Of a stretch of 64,000 nucleotides of DNA, positions 10,621 through 20,812 are shown piece by piece. The notes under the pieces were generated by a model that made no database searches, was not told the DNA's origin, and saw only the letters and a list, made by a program, of their open reading frames with translations. The DNA is from Eustoma russellianum. Lineage: Eukaryota > Streptophyta > Magnoliopsida > Gentianales > Gentianaceae. Where the stretch lies: contig AP025053.1 in NCBI GenBank assembly GCA_036186865.1, forward strand, positions 2,705,925-2,769,924. Reading direction: 5' to 3'. Made by a program: the position numbers and the translations under genes. The number at the start of each line of letters is the position of its first letter. The first letter of the stretch is position 1.

Positions 10621-11446
10621 GACTAATAACTGCGTCCGGTAGTTGTTACTTGAAAAACATTATTTAATCCGCCTTTAACCATAAACTTCTGATTCTTCTT
10701 ACTTGAAAGACGATAAGGACATAAATATTTCATCAATTGAACATTGATCACCTAAACAATTGAATATGGAAAACACCTAAATCATTACCTTTATTTATTT
10801 ATTTATTTATTTTATATTCATAAGTTTTGTTACCAAAACATGAGCCAACAATCATATTCTAATCATTCAGCCTCATGATCCAAGTTCAGCAAATTGAACT
10901 CTGAAAAATGTAAATCAATCAAAGCCAATAATTTCTAAATCATAAACAAATTCATCAAACTTAATTATAATTGACGAACTATCAATTCTAAATCCAAAAG
11001 CTTAAACAATAAAAATTTAATCGAACGAACAACCATGCCAAGGATCTGAAATAAAACGATCATGCATAATTAAATATCACTGTTCATAAATACATAATTT
11101 GCATAAACGCGTGGCCTGGACGATGATTGGCTGCGGCCAAAGTTTATATATGTCTTGCATAACTTTTATTTCAACAAAGTGTGCAAGAGTATACATAAAA
11201 AAAATCCTACTCTATTGCATCTACACCTACATCTTGATCTTTTTTCAAATTATGTACATATGTCTTGGTGTTTACTCTACTAATAATATCTCGTATAACT
11301 TGACTTGGAGGCAGAAACTGTTAAATATGTCCAAGGGACAGTTGGTTCCACCAATACCAAATAGACGACACGGCATCGCGGAAGATGTATCTCCATTCCG
11401 AAGGACAACCTTGGGGCTGTCATGAAGCTCATAAATTCTCCATAAC
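10621..11446. other. AT-rich spacer
   Basis: Contains an ATTT tetranucleotide run near 10793-10812. The 108-residue plus-strand ORF at 11099-11425 has no recognisable domain, and I do not call it a gene. Confidence 0.5.
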
Positions 11447-11788
11447 CTATTCCATTGTGTCAGTAAGCCGTGTAAACCTCACCCAAACCCCCTGTCGAAT
11501 CAGCACACTCCAAATCTGCCTGGCCCAGCCGCATTTATGAATTTCATGCAATATATCAGCCTCTCCATGACCGCATGTTCCACAACAATTATCCGGGATA
11601 ATATGGCGCAAACAGAGCAGAAGCTTACTTGGCAAGTAAAAATGGCAGAGACACCAAAATAGTAGATTATATCGACCAGGCCCCTTCAAAATCCAAATGT
11701 GCTCCCATGGAACTACAGTCGCTCCAGTAGGTGACACATCTTGCAGCTCATATGCACTTGCAACCGAGAACTTAATTTCAGATAACAA
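11447..11788 (-). pseudogene. LINE-type zinc-binding (zf-RVT) fragment
   Basis: A minus-strand open frame with FSVASAYEL, then HIWILKGPGRYNLLFWCLCH, then the Cys/His region CCGTCGHGEADILHEIHKCG and a WARQIWSVL end. This is the zf-RVT domain found downstream of reverse transcriptase in plant L1-type LINEs. No reverse transcriptase lies beside it, so it is a scrap. Confidence 0.65.
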
Positions 11789-11919
11789 TCACAAATGCTA
11801 ATATCTTGAGCATTATAATTGTCACATAGGTAGAAAATAACCAGAAAGCATACATAGATCCATCGCAGAATTCTTCCATATGTTGAACATCATGGATAAA
11901 ATAACTCGAGCGATGGAAG

Positions 11920-12590
11920 TGTTGGGATTAATTCCAGATACGCGTAGTACGTTGATAAAGTTCATACGAATTATTCATAAAGTGGACGTTATGTATGATA
12001 ATATTATATGTCACATATGTCACATAATAATATTAATTATTACGTAAAACACTCACACGTTAAGTGATCATCGGGTATGTTCGTGGATGTATAGTGTGGT
12101 CTAAAATGGAAACTCCGAATATGTAGACAGTCATATGGTCAGAGACCGCGATGGATGGGCTCAAAGTGCAACGACCATAAAGTGTACAACATCTGGTCCC
12201 AGAGGGGCGACAACCCACGCGTGGTTAGTAGATAATCGTTGGTACAATAATTAAATATTAAATAATATTTAATAATAATATTTATTATTAAATATTAGAT
12301 AATATTTGATAATGGATAAAGATAAACTTCATGTTAACATCAAGTATATTACAAGTATCTGTAATAATATCCATAAAGGAATATGCCAATTAAGATTCCT
12401 CTATATAAAGGAGGAGGCCTTCACCTCCTCATACAGTGAATAGAGAAATCGGCCGTAGAGAAAAGTGGGAGGGTGTGCCAACCTTGTTATATAAAGCTCA
12501 CACTGCCTAGTCTCTCCATCCAGTAAAGCAATGAATTGTTGATTCAGTAAAGCAATGAATTGTTGATTCCGTTCAAGGGGTGTATCAACA
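11920..12590 (+). mobile_element. Probable copia-type LTR, no target duplication found
   Basis: Starts TGTTGGGATTAATTCC and ends GTGTATCAACA, giving TGTTG...CAACA inverted termini. A TATATAAAGG core promoter lies near 12402, followed by a leader with a duplicated AGTAAAGCAATGAATTGTTG segment (12523 and 12546). The 5-mers at the ends (GGAAG and ATTGG) do not match, and about 120 bp of leader-like sequence follows, so it is more likely a truncated element than a clean solo LTR. Confidence 0.5.
12236..12320. repeat. AT-rich palindromic block
   Basis: ATTAAATATTAAATAATATT is followed by near-complementary copies built from AATATT, TTATTATTAAATATT and AATATTTGATAAT. It lies inside the LTR-like segment at 11920-12590, upstream of its TATA box, and could fold into a cruciform. 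Confidence 0.6.
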
Positions 12591-13139
12591 ATTGGTGGGA
12601 GGTTGTGAATCCTTGGATCACGCCAGATTTATCATCAGCCGGAGCAGTTGCAACGTACGAGTTCATATTAACAACAGCAATGGAGCAATGTATATTTTTC
12701 ACATTTTGTTACTTTATCCATTGATTCAATTAAACGATCCTATTCAGGATTTTATTAAATTAAATCCAACAAAAAGAACTTTCTCTCTTGATTTTGGTAT
12801 AATTTCACGTTATTCTTAATGAATGTTGATGGAAAGAACATCTCTTGTCATAAGAATTAGGGATATTCCTAAATATAGTCATAGATTTACGGATATTCTT
12901 AAAGATAGTGACACTAATTTCACTCAATTATTTAATGGTCCATCAACATTAATAGATAATATCTTCTAGACCAACTAAAATTATAGATCCTTCACTATTA
13001 AAACATATCAAATTATTTCACATCGGTCATAATTAATAAATATTTACAAAAGTATGGGATAATAGAATGCGATAGAACTTGGATAGATAAGCTAGCGTTG
13101 AAAGGAGCACCGTAGAAAGATAGTTATTTGGAGAAAATG
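12591..13139. other. Leader-like and AT-rich sequence
   Basis: The first 120 bp may be internal leader of the truncated copia element. The rest is AT-rich without a recognised gene. Confidence 0.4.
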
Positions 13140-13290
13140 TAATTACCTCGTCTGAGAGTTCATCGACCCAGCCCAACGCATTATGAAGGAGGTAAATCAG
13201 GAGTTTAACGGCCTCTGGATAAGGACTTAGATAATGTACCATACAAGATGTCTCCCGTAAAGTAGGCTTTCGGCTTAGCACTAGTAAAAC
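13140..13290 (-). repeat. tRNA-derived SINE (family B), diverged
   Basis: Shares the order TCATCGACCCAGCCC, GTAAATCAGGAGTTTAACGG, ATGTACCATACAAG and TGTCTCCCGTAAA with reverse-strand copies of the SINE at 16380-16690. Confidence 0.45.
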
Positions 13291-14065
13291 ACCCTAACTT
13301 AAGAAAGAGTGCAGTTGATATGTTATTTATTCATTTATTTTATTTTATTTTTTGCAACATAGTGGCTTATGAAATGCAAAAAAAAAAAAAAAGGTTTGAT
13401 AAATTAGGTGAATCCTATTATGTTCGTTCTTCTAGAATTCATAAACACCGGCATATTTAACACGGAAAACTTGAGGTTGACTATAGATTATTATCAGAAA
13501 ACCAAACAAAATTGGCTACACGCTATCACTTTTTTCTTGTTAAACAAAAGAAGAAAGGAAAAGAAATGGAATAGTTTAAGTGGAAATCTCCATTCTCATG
13601 ACGTTTCTGATACACTAAAATTCCGTGTTTACGCAGAGTCTAGAAAGGGCTGATGTGCATAGCCTTACTCTATATTTTGTCTAGTATAGTTTTCTTCATC
13701 CTTGCTAAATCATGACCTAAAATACTATAAAACGTATGTGCACTAAAGCCGTTATTAAATATAATGTTTGACTTACAATTATTACTTACTGACAAAAAAA
13801 ATTCTAAAGTGGAAAGGTGGTCAATTATTCTAATAAATTTATTTATTAAAGATTGATTGATTTGAATCAAAAAATGGTTTGATTGGTCTTGTTTTTAAAA
13901 TTAGTTAGAGGAAAAGATCCAAATTATATTATAGAAGCGGTGGGTATTATGATACAGATGGTCCAAATACGATGGTTCCATTTGCAATCACCAAAGTTTA
14001 GACCATAGCTACAAGACAGATATGAATCATAGATTGTTCCTGCAAAGACAGTTCAACACTTAACA
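13291..14065. other. AT-rich spacer
   Basis: An A-run at 13379-13392 and nothing else recognised. Confidence 0.5.
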
Positions 14066-14220
14066 AAGAGCGTTTTCGGTGTACTAAGCACTCGCGTTTA
14101 CACATGATCCGAAAAGGAATCGGATCGCTTTGCGGTATGATGTACGCAATTCTACTTACACTTTGTGTAAAAGACTATTTTCGCAGCTCGAACTTTGTGA
14201 CTTTAACGTGACTTAGAAAA
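14066..14220 (-). repeat. Au-type SINE
   Basis: AGAGCGTTTTCGGTGTACTA, CTCGCGTTTACAC, GGATCGCTTTGCGG, ATGTACGCAATTCTACTTAC and a final GCTCGAACTTTGTGACTT appear in the order of a reversed Au SINE. Confidence 0.65.
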
Positions 14221-14389
14221 TAAGACTTTGAACGCTAGAAGGGTAAAATGAGGTATGTAAATGGAAGACGGTAATTCTTTCTTTATACAGGGTTGAGAAT
14301 GGTTCGTGCTAGCTGGTACTTGGATTCAGATTTGTTCCAAGAAGTCAAGAATTCTAACCCAGAGACACGTACAGGTATAGGTCATATAT

Positions 14390-14755
14390 AGAGACACCTT
14401 AGAGTATATTTAGGGACATAGATAGACGTAGCCTCTATCTACGCTTTAGGTTGACTTTGCACTTGGTTGCTTATGTTTTATCGTTGTTTGGCATTACATG
14501 TACTATACACGTGATGTGTATTTTAATATCGAAAGCCTCTTCTTTGTATTTCCGAAATCCCTTCACTAACACACTAGCACATCATATATTTATTATTATG
14601 TTATTTATGTAGGTGCATGTAGAGCCGGGAGTCTCACTGGAAGCAGACTCTCTATCCCTTGAGATAGAGGTATTGTCTGCCTACCACTTACCCTCTCCAG
14701 ACCCTAACGATAGCTTTTGCTGTTGTTGGGATATATTGGATACGGATGATGATGA
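14390..14755 (+). mobile_element. RTE-type LINE 3' end
   Basis: CTTAGAGTATATTTAGGGAC, CTACGCTTTAGGTTGACTTT, AGTCTCACTGGAAGCAGACT, CTTGAGATAGAGGTATTGTC and ACGATAGCTTTTGCTGTTGT match the 3' region that follows the reverse transcriptase of the LINE at 47690-49385. This copy is 5'-truncated. Confidence 0.65.
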
Positions 14756-14934
14756 CACATCTTCCATTACTTCATAGATCGTATATTATGTCTTCTAACA
14801 TTTAAATATTTAGAAAAGTAACTATTTTTAGTGCTCATAGGTTAGTTTTATCAAACACTTGTCCTGGTGTAACAATTTCAGTTGCATTGTGAATTGTGAT
14901 GCAAACGAATTACGTCATCCTATACGTCAGGGTA

Positions 14935-15155
14935 ATGGATGGTCTCGTCTGGGACCTAATTTCGTCATCTTTAATTAAAAGCGAAATCTCCCGCGTAGAA
15001 CTCTATCGCCCCACCCCTAAGAAATATTATAGAGAATGCAAATCAAGAGTCTATCGACTTTCTACGTTGGATGAGGATTTATACAGTACCTCATATAAGG
15101 TGTCTCCCACAAATCAGGCCACACTGTGCGTGTCCCTAGAATCCAACTCTTGACT
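14935..15155 (-). repeat. tRNA-derived SINE (family B)
   Basis: Reverse copy of the 16380-16690 SINE: GCGAAATCTCCCGCG, TATCGCCCCACCCC, GCAAATCAAGAGTCTATCG, ACCTCATATAAGGTGTCTCC, ending in the complement of the B-box region. Confidence 0.5.
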
Positions 15156-15679
15156 TCTTAAAACAAATCACAACCTGAGTATCAACTAGACTATGTCATG
15201 AGGACTGATTTCGTGATCTTTATTGTGAAACAAGTGGATCCCGTATGTACACTTTAAATGTGTCATTCCTATGTTACAAGTTACAACAGGATAAGATGAT
15301 AAGATGATGATCGAAAAAAAATAATTTTGTCTTAATAAATTTATTGAATTTACAGCATACGAATGATAAACCCAAATTAGACACATCCGATCTCATCCAA
15401 TTTTTCGCCAGTCTGACTTTCCTCCCAGTCAGTTTAAAGTAACAAGTACATGAATGTTGCTCTGTTGCCAATACACAACATTAACAACATTATTCTATTG
15501 TCTTAGACGTTCTCGCTAATAACGAGATATAGAGGATCTGATTTACGCAACTATACTATGTTGTTTCCCAAACTTTATTGCCAATACAAAATCTAAAATA
15601 TAAATAAGTTCAAGACTTGAGGATAGCTTCAGATGTCTCGACATATAGAATAGATACACCATTCGATGTTCTTTGTTAA
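15156..15679. other. AT-rich spacer with a family-A trace
   Basis: A degraded family-A repeat lies at about 15480-15570 (TATTGTCTTAGACGTTCTCG, TTTACGCAACTATACTATG). No gene seen. Confidence 0.45.
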
Positions 15680-15748
<69 letters not shown>

Positions 15749-15761
15749 CGCGCGCGCGCGA
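15680..15761. repeat. Composite (TA)n-(TG)n-(CG)n microsatellite
   Basis: About 29 TA units pass directly into TG units and then CG units. The tract is an unbroken alternation of purine and pyrimidine over roughly 80 bp. Confidence 0.95.
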
Positions 15762-16379
15762 TGTAGATGATCCCACGATGTATACATATTTTCCTCATGA
15801 ATGAAAATTGACCCCATTTGGGAAAAATAACATTCTTTTTTTAAAACTTTAACTCATCTTAATTTTTGGTCTCACATTTATCTGTCATATAAAAAGAAAT
15901 AAATTAATATAAGATTGTGACACTATTTTTAAAAAGAATTCGCCGTATATCAAAGTAAACTTTATAAACGTTAAAATGAATATCATAATTTTATATTTTA
16001 ATATTCACTTTTATACTCTAGCGTATCAGATTTATTGGCTTAAAATGCAAAAAGAAATATAATTTGATTCAAGTTGAACTTTGCCTTCAACCACAATAAA
16101 TTGAAATCATGATAACATTCCTCCTATATTAGACCCATAAAAAATTTTGGGGTCTTTTGTCTGATTGTTTTAAGATTAAGAATATCAATTTTGTTTAGAC
16201 ATATGTAAATTTTACGCCCGTTTGATATGATACATGTTTACCGTTTAAAAAAGAATCTAGATTTCTTCTTTAGAATAGTAAGAAATATTATGGCACATCA
16301 CATCTGACAGTGGAAGACTTCAAAAAAAGCTGCTGCAGTCAACCACTATATTATCAAATAAACGCAAAAAAGACTCTAA
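15762..16379. other. AT-rich spacer
   Basis: No gene, repeat or RNA recognised. Confidence 0.5.
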
Positions 16380-16690
16380 AACATAGTGCAGTTGATACTC
16401 CGGTTGAAATTTGCTTCAAGAGGTCAAAAGTTCGAATCCAAGGACGCACACAATGTGGGTGTTTCTCTGCTGCTAGGCCAAAGACCTGGTTAAGTTCGAA
16501 TCCAAGGACGCACACAATGTGGGTGTTTCTCTGCTGCTAGGCCAAAGACCTGGTTTGTGAGGGGACACCTTGTGTAGGTAACTGCGTAAGATCTCACTCA
16601 ACCTAGGAGGCCGATGGTCTCCTGATTTACATCCTCCACATATGCTCCTTGGGGCTGGGGTGGTGGGGGCTCCCGGGATGAGGGATTTCA
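16380..16690 (+). repeat. tRNA-derived SINE (family B) with a 64-bp tandem duplication
   Basis: Opens with a tRNA-like A-box region (AGTGCAGTTGATACTCCGG) and a B box in AAAGTTCGAATCC. The body carries GGGGACACCTTGTGTAGG, TCCTGATTTACATCCTCC and GGGGCTGGGG. A 64-bp unit covering the B box and GACGCACACAATGTGGGTG is repeated at 16428-16491 and 16492-16555. A diverged head follows at about 16716-16830. Confidence 0.65.
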
Positions 16691-17001
16691 CCTTTTGCTC
16701 CAATAAACGCAAAAAGAGGTTTGCAAGTTAGTACTCAGATTAGGACATTGTTCTATAAAGACGCAAGTTTAAACCAGGACACAAACAACATAGGTGTTTT
16801 ACTGTTGTCTAGGCCAGTAATGCCTATGTCATTTTATCCGGCCTAATTGGGTTAAAGGATTGCTGACCCAGTTTGCAGTTGTCAACCTAAAAGACCGTTA
16901 AATTTTAGATTTGCATCTTTTACGAAACTCTCTTAGATGGTCCACGAGATCAAAGATATTGGCGTTGCTCCACATATGGACGCAAAAAGAGTCTCATTAA
17001 A

Positions 17002-17178
17002 GAGACCGGATCTCCTCATCCCTTTTCCTCTCACCGTACTGCCCACCGTCCGACATGTGGCAGCAGGAAGTGGTGAGGCTAAATGAGGGTCATCCGTATC
17101 TAGCTTCACATCCCTCTTCCTGATGTCACGTGTCGGACGGTGGACAGTGAGGTGATGGGAAAAGCGGGTTGGAGACAC
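17002..17178. mobile_element. Fold-back MITE, older copy
   Basis: The arms pair along most of their length: the left arm has CCACCGTCCGACATGTGGCA and the right arm's complement has CCACCGTCCGACACGTGACA. The loop lies near GGTCATCCGTATCTAGC. The right arm holds CACGTG at 17127-17132; the left arm has decayed to CATGTG. It is related in layout to 17294-17461. No target duplication is seen. Confidence 0.6.
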
Positions 17179-17293
17179 CCCCAATAGATTACTGAGACAT
17201 TGTTTAAGAAAAACGCGCAAAAAAAAAAGAAAAGAAAAAAAGAAGCCCACTGATTAAAAGCAATCTTGGAAAATGAAAGCCAACACGAGGTAG

Positions 17294-17461
17294 GGATGAG
17301 ATCTCCTCACCGCGCGGTCTAGGACGCGACACGTGGCAGCAGTAGGGGGTGGTGAGGCTGGATGACGGTTATCCTCACCCAGCCTCACCACCCTCCCTTT
17401 TTGCCACGTGTCGTGCGGTCACGCACGCGGTGAGGGAGGTGCGGTGAGGGGATCCTATCCC
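17294..17461. mobile_element. Fold-back MITE with 10-bp flanking repeat
   Basis: The left end GGATGAGATCTCCTCACCGC pairs with the right end's complement GGGATAGGATCCCCTCACCGC. The flanks CACGAGGTAG at 17284-17293 and 17462-17471 are identical, fitting a 9-10-bp Mutator-type target duplication. Both arms hold CACGTG, at 17330-17335 and 17405-17410, the left one inside GACACGTGGCA. Its right end lies 250 bp before the start codon of the receptor kinase gene. Confidence 0.75.
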
Positions 17462-17711
17462 CACGAGGTAGCCTACTAGAAGCACAAATTTTCTACACAT
17501 TGTTTATTGCCCCCATTTTTGACTGTCATATTTAACGCACTCATGTTTCATACGACTCCAAGCACTTCCCACCTCATCCATCTTCCAGCTTCCTTCTTGA
17601 TTTCTGCAGGAAAAAAAAAGCTAAACTCAAAGAAATAGAAATCAAAACCATCTTTCTTGAATCCCAAATGCTTCACTGAAACAATCCCAGGTCCAATTTC
17701 ACTTAGTAAAA

Positions 17712-20700
17712 ATGTCCAGAAAAATCCATATTTCCATTTTCCTCTTCATCACTTTCTCATTTCATGTCCATTCACAAACCAATTTCAGCAATGAGGAACA
17801 AACAATTTTGCTGAAAGTTAAAGACTTTTGGTTGAATCCCCCTTCTCTTTCTCACTGGACATCTTCATCAGACCCCTGCACTTGGTCTGAGATCACTTGC
17901 ACCAATAATTCAATCACGTCTATTACAGTTGCCAGCCAAAACATCAACCAAAACATCCCACCTTTCATATGTGACCTCAAGAATCTTGCTGTTCTTGATC
18001 TTAGTGATAACGTAATTCCAGGCAATTTTCCAAAGTCCCTTTACAATTGTTCCAAGCTTCAATATCTTGACCTCTCTGAAAATTACTTCATTGGTTTGCT
18101 TCCTGATGACATCCACCACCTCTCACCCCAGCTGGAGTTCTTGAATCTGGGAGGTAACAATTTCACTGGGGATATCCCTGCTGCAATTGGAGAAATTTCT
18201 GGTTTGAAGGAGCTCAGACTATTTGGAAACTTATTCAATGGCTCATTCCCTCAAGAAATTGGGCAATTGTCAAATCTTGAAGTGTTGAACTTGAATGAAA
18301 ATGGATTTGTGCCACAAACAATACCGACAAGCTTCACTGGACTAAAGAAACTGACTACTCTTTGGATGTTTGGAACAAATTTGATTGGACAGATTCCTCA
18401 AGATATTGGGAACTTAACAGCCCTGGAATATTTGGACTTGTCAAGAAATAGTCTCAATGGTAGCATCCCGCCTGGTTTGTTTCTGCTCAAGAATTTGAGT
18501 ATTCTTTATCTCTATAAAAACCAGCTTTCTGGGATTATACCTCAAGTAGTTGAGGCCCTGAATTTGGATGTTCTTGATCTGTCTTATAACAACTTGACAG
18601 GGTCAATACCAGATGGTTTTGGGAAGCTGAATAAACTGACAGGTTTAGCCTTGTTCCAAAATGAATTATCTGGTCAAGTACCAGCTAGCATAGGCAGTTT
18701 GCCAGGACTGATTAATGTAGGGCTGTACAGCAATAACTTATCTGGTGAATTGCCACCTGATTTTGGTAGATACTCGATGCTTGAGAAGTTTCAGGTTGCT
18801 TTGAACAACTTTAGTGGCAAACTACCTGAGTATTTGTGCGCTAATGGAGTGCTAATGGGACTGATTGCTTTCAGCAGCAATCTTTCTGGAGGGCTGCCAG
18901 AATCTCTTGCCAATTGTAGCACTTTGCAGTATGTTCAGCTATATGATAACCGGCTTTCGGGGCAAATTCCTGAAGGTTTGTGGTCATCAAACAATTTAAC
19001 TTGGTTGATGATAAACGATAACTTGTTTAGCGGTCCATTACCAGGCAGTTCTGGCTTTAATTTATCGATCCTGGATATCAGTAACAATCAGTTTTCAGGA
19101 GAAGTTCCTCCTGGCTTGTCTAATTCGGTTAATCTACGTGTTCTTAAGGCAAGCAATAACCTTTTCAATGGTAGCTTTCCTCAAGAGTTGACCTCTCTTC
19201 CGGAGGTAAATACTCTTGAACTTGGTGGTAATAGTTTGTCAGGTGATTTACCTAAAAACATAGTGTCATGGAAGTCACTAAACACCTTAGACCTTAAAGG
19301 AAACCAACTGTCTGGTCAGATTCCAGCTGCTTTGGCTTACTTACCAGTTCTTAGCGATTTAGATTTGTCAGAAAATGCCTTATCAGGTGAAATTCCACCT
19401 GATTTTGGACGTAAGAGGCTAACTGTTTTCAACGTGTCTTCCAATCATCTCACTGGTAGATTACCAGCCGCCTTCGAAAATGCAGCTTTCAACAGGAGTT
19501 TCTTGAACAATCCTGGCCTCTGCATGAGCTCTTCCTCTTTAGGCCTCAGAAACTGTCTTCAGCCTCAAACAAGAAACCAAAACAAACAACTTTCAAGAAG
19601 TTTTATTGCAATTATTACCAGTATAGCTGCAGTGGCCTTCTTGGTGGCTTTCATTTACTGTTACTTATTGATCAGGAATTACAGAAAGAAGGACAAGGTA
19701 ATTTCGACATGGAAATTAACCTCATTTCAGAAGTTGAACTTCACTGAATCAACAATCCTGTCAAGTCTAACAGAAAACAATGTAATTGGAAGTGGAGGAT
19801 CAGGGAAGGTGTACCGCGTTCCTGTAAATCATTCTGGAGGATGTGTTGCTGTTAAGAGGATAAACAATGACCAGTTCATGGATCAGAGGCTTGAAAAACA
19901 ATTCTTGGCTGAAGTTGAGATACTGGGAACTATTAGACACTTCAACATTGTTAAGCTGATGTGCTGTCTTTCAGCTGAAAACTCCAAGCTACTGGTTTAT
20001 GAGTATATGGAAAATCGTAGTTTGGATCTTTGGCTTCATCAAAAGAGGAAACCATCCGTCATGTCTGGCTCAGTCCACCATGTTGTCCTGGATTGGCAAA
20101 CGCGATTACAGATTGCTATCTCAGCTGCTAGAGGGCTATGCTACATGCATCATGAATGCCCAACGCCAATAATTCACCGTGACATGAAAACAAGCAACAT
20201 CCTTTTAAACTCTGAGTTCAATGCAAAGATTGCAGATTTTGGCCTTTCTAGGATTTTGCACAAGGATGGAGTCTCTAACACCATGTCAGTTGTTGCCGGT
20301 TCTTTCGGATACATAGCTCCTGGTAAGCCCCCTAGTAAGTTATTATTGAAACTCCTAAAGCTAAATGTGGTTCTTACACCTTCTCCTAATTTTCTATCAT
20401 GACAGAGTATGCTCAAAGTTCAAAAGTGAGTGAGAAGATTGATGTATTCAGCTTTGGTGTCATCCTTCTGGAGCTGGTGACTGGAAAAGAAGCCAATTAT
20501 GGGGATGAGAATTCCTCTCTTGCAGATTGGGCAAGACGTCTAGTTCAAGAAGAGAAGGTGATAGAGGATGTTATAGATGATGATATAAAGGAGCCCTCAT
20601 ATTTAGTAGACATAATCCAAGTGTTTAAACTCGCAATCTACTGCACTAATGTAACCCCTTGGAAGAGGCCTACTATGAAGGAGGTTCTGCAAGTTCTGCA

Positions 20701-20812
20701 ATCTTTCCAGCCGCTTAAAGTCATTAAGAAACATGCCAGGAGTGAGCAAGACGAGTCTCCACTACTTAAAGGACTCCAAGAGAGAAAAAATATTGGATTT
20801 CTGGGATGGTGA
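17712..20812 (+). CDS. LRR receptor-like serine/threonine kinase, HSL clade (LRR-XI)
   Basis: Two exons, 17712-20322 and 20406-20812, with an 83-bp GT-AG intron. The split codon rebuilds the GYIAPE motif, giving 1005 residues. Order: signal peptide (1-22), LRR N-cap with WSEITC, about twenty 24-residue LRRs, a membrane helix at about 626-650, then the kinase: P-loop GSGGSGKVYRV (about 693), VAVK lysine (about 713), HRDMKTSN loop (about 822) and DFG (about 843). It is an RD kinase with no obvious missing catalytic residue. Length and motifs fit the HAESA-LIKE group, and the ectodomain reminds me of Arabidopsis At5g25930 (HSL3), a receptor for CTNIP/SCREW peptides. That link is from memory, and the clade is multi-copy in many plants. 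It would act at the plasma membrane. Failure to splice would truncate the kinase at residue 896. A W-box-like TTTGAC lies near 17519. Confidence 0.92.

Noticed and set aside
11099..11425. 108-residue plus-strand ORF
   Set aside because: No family resemblance and surrounded by transposon relics; likely chance.
12523..12570. Two-copy GCAATGAATTGTTGATTC repeat considered as a regulatory array
   Set aside because: Only two copies, at the end of an LTR-like segment; a simple local duplication explains it.
15543..15817. Tyr-Ile repeat ORFs
   Set aside because: Translations of the TA microsatellite.
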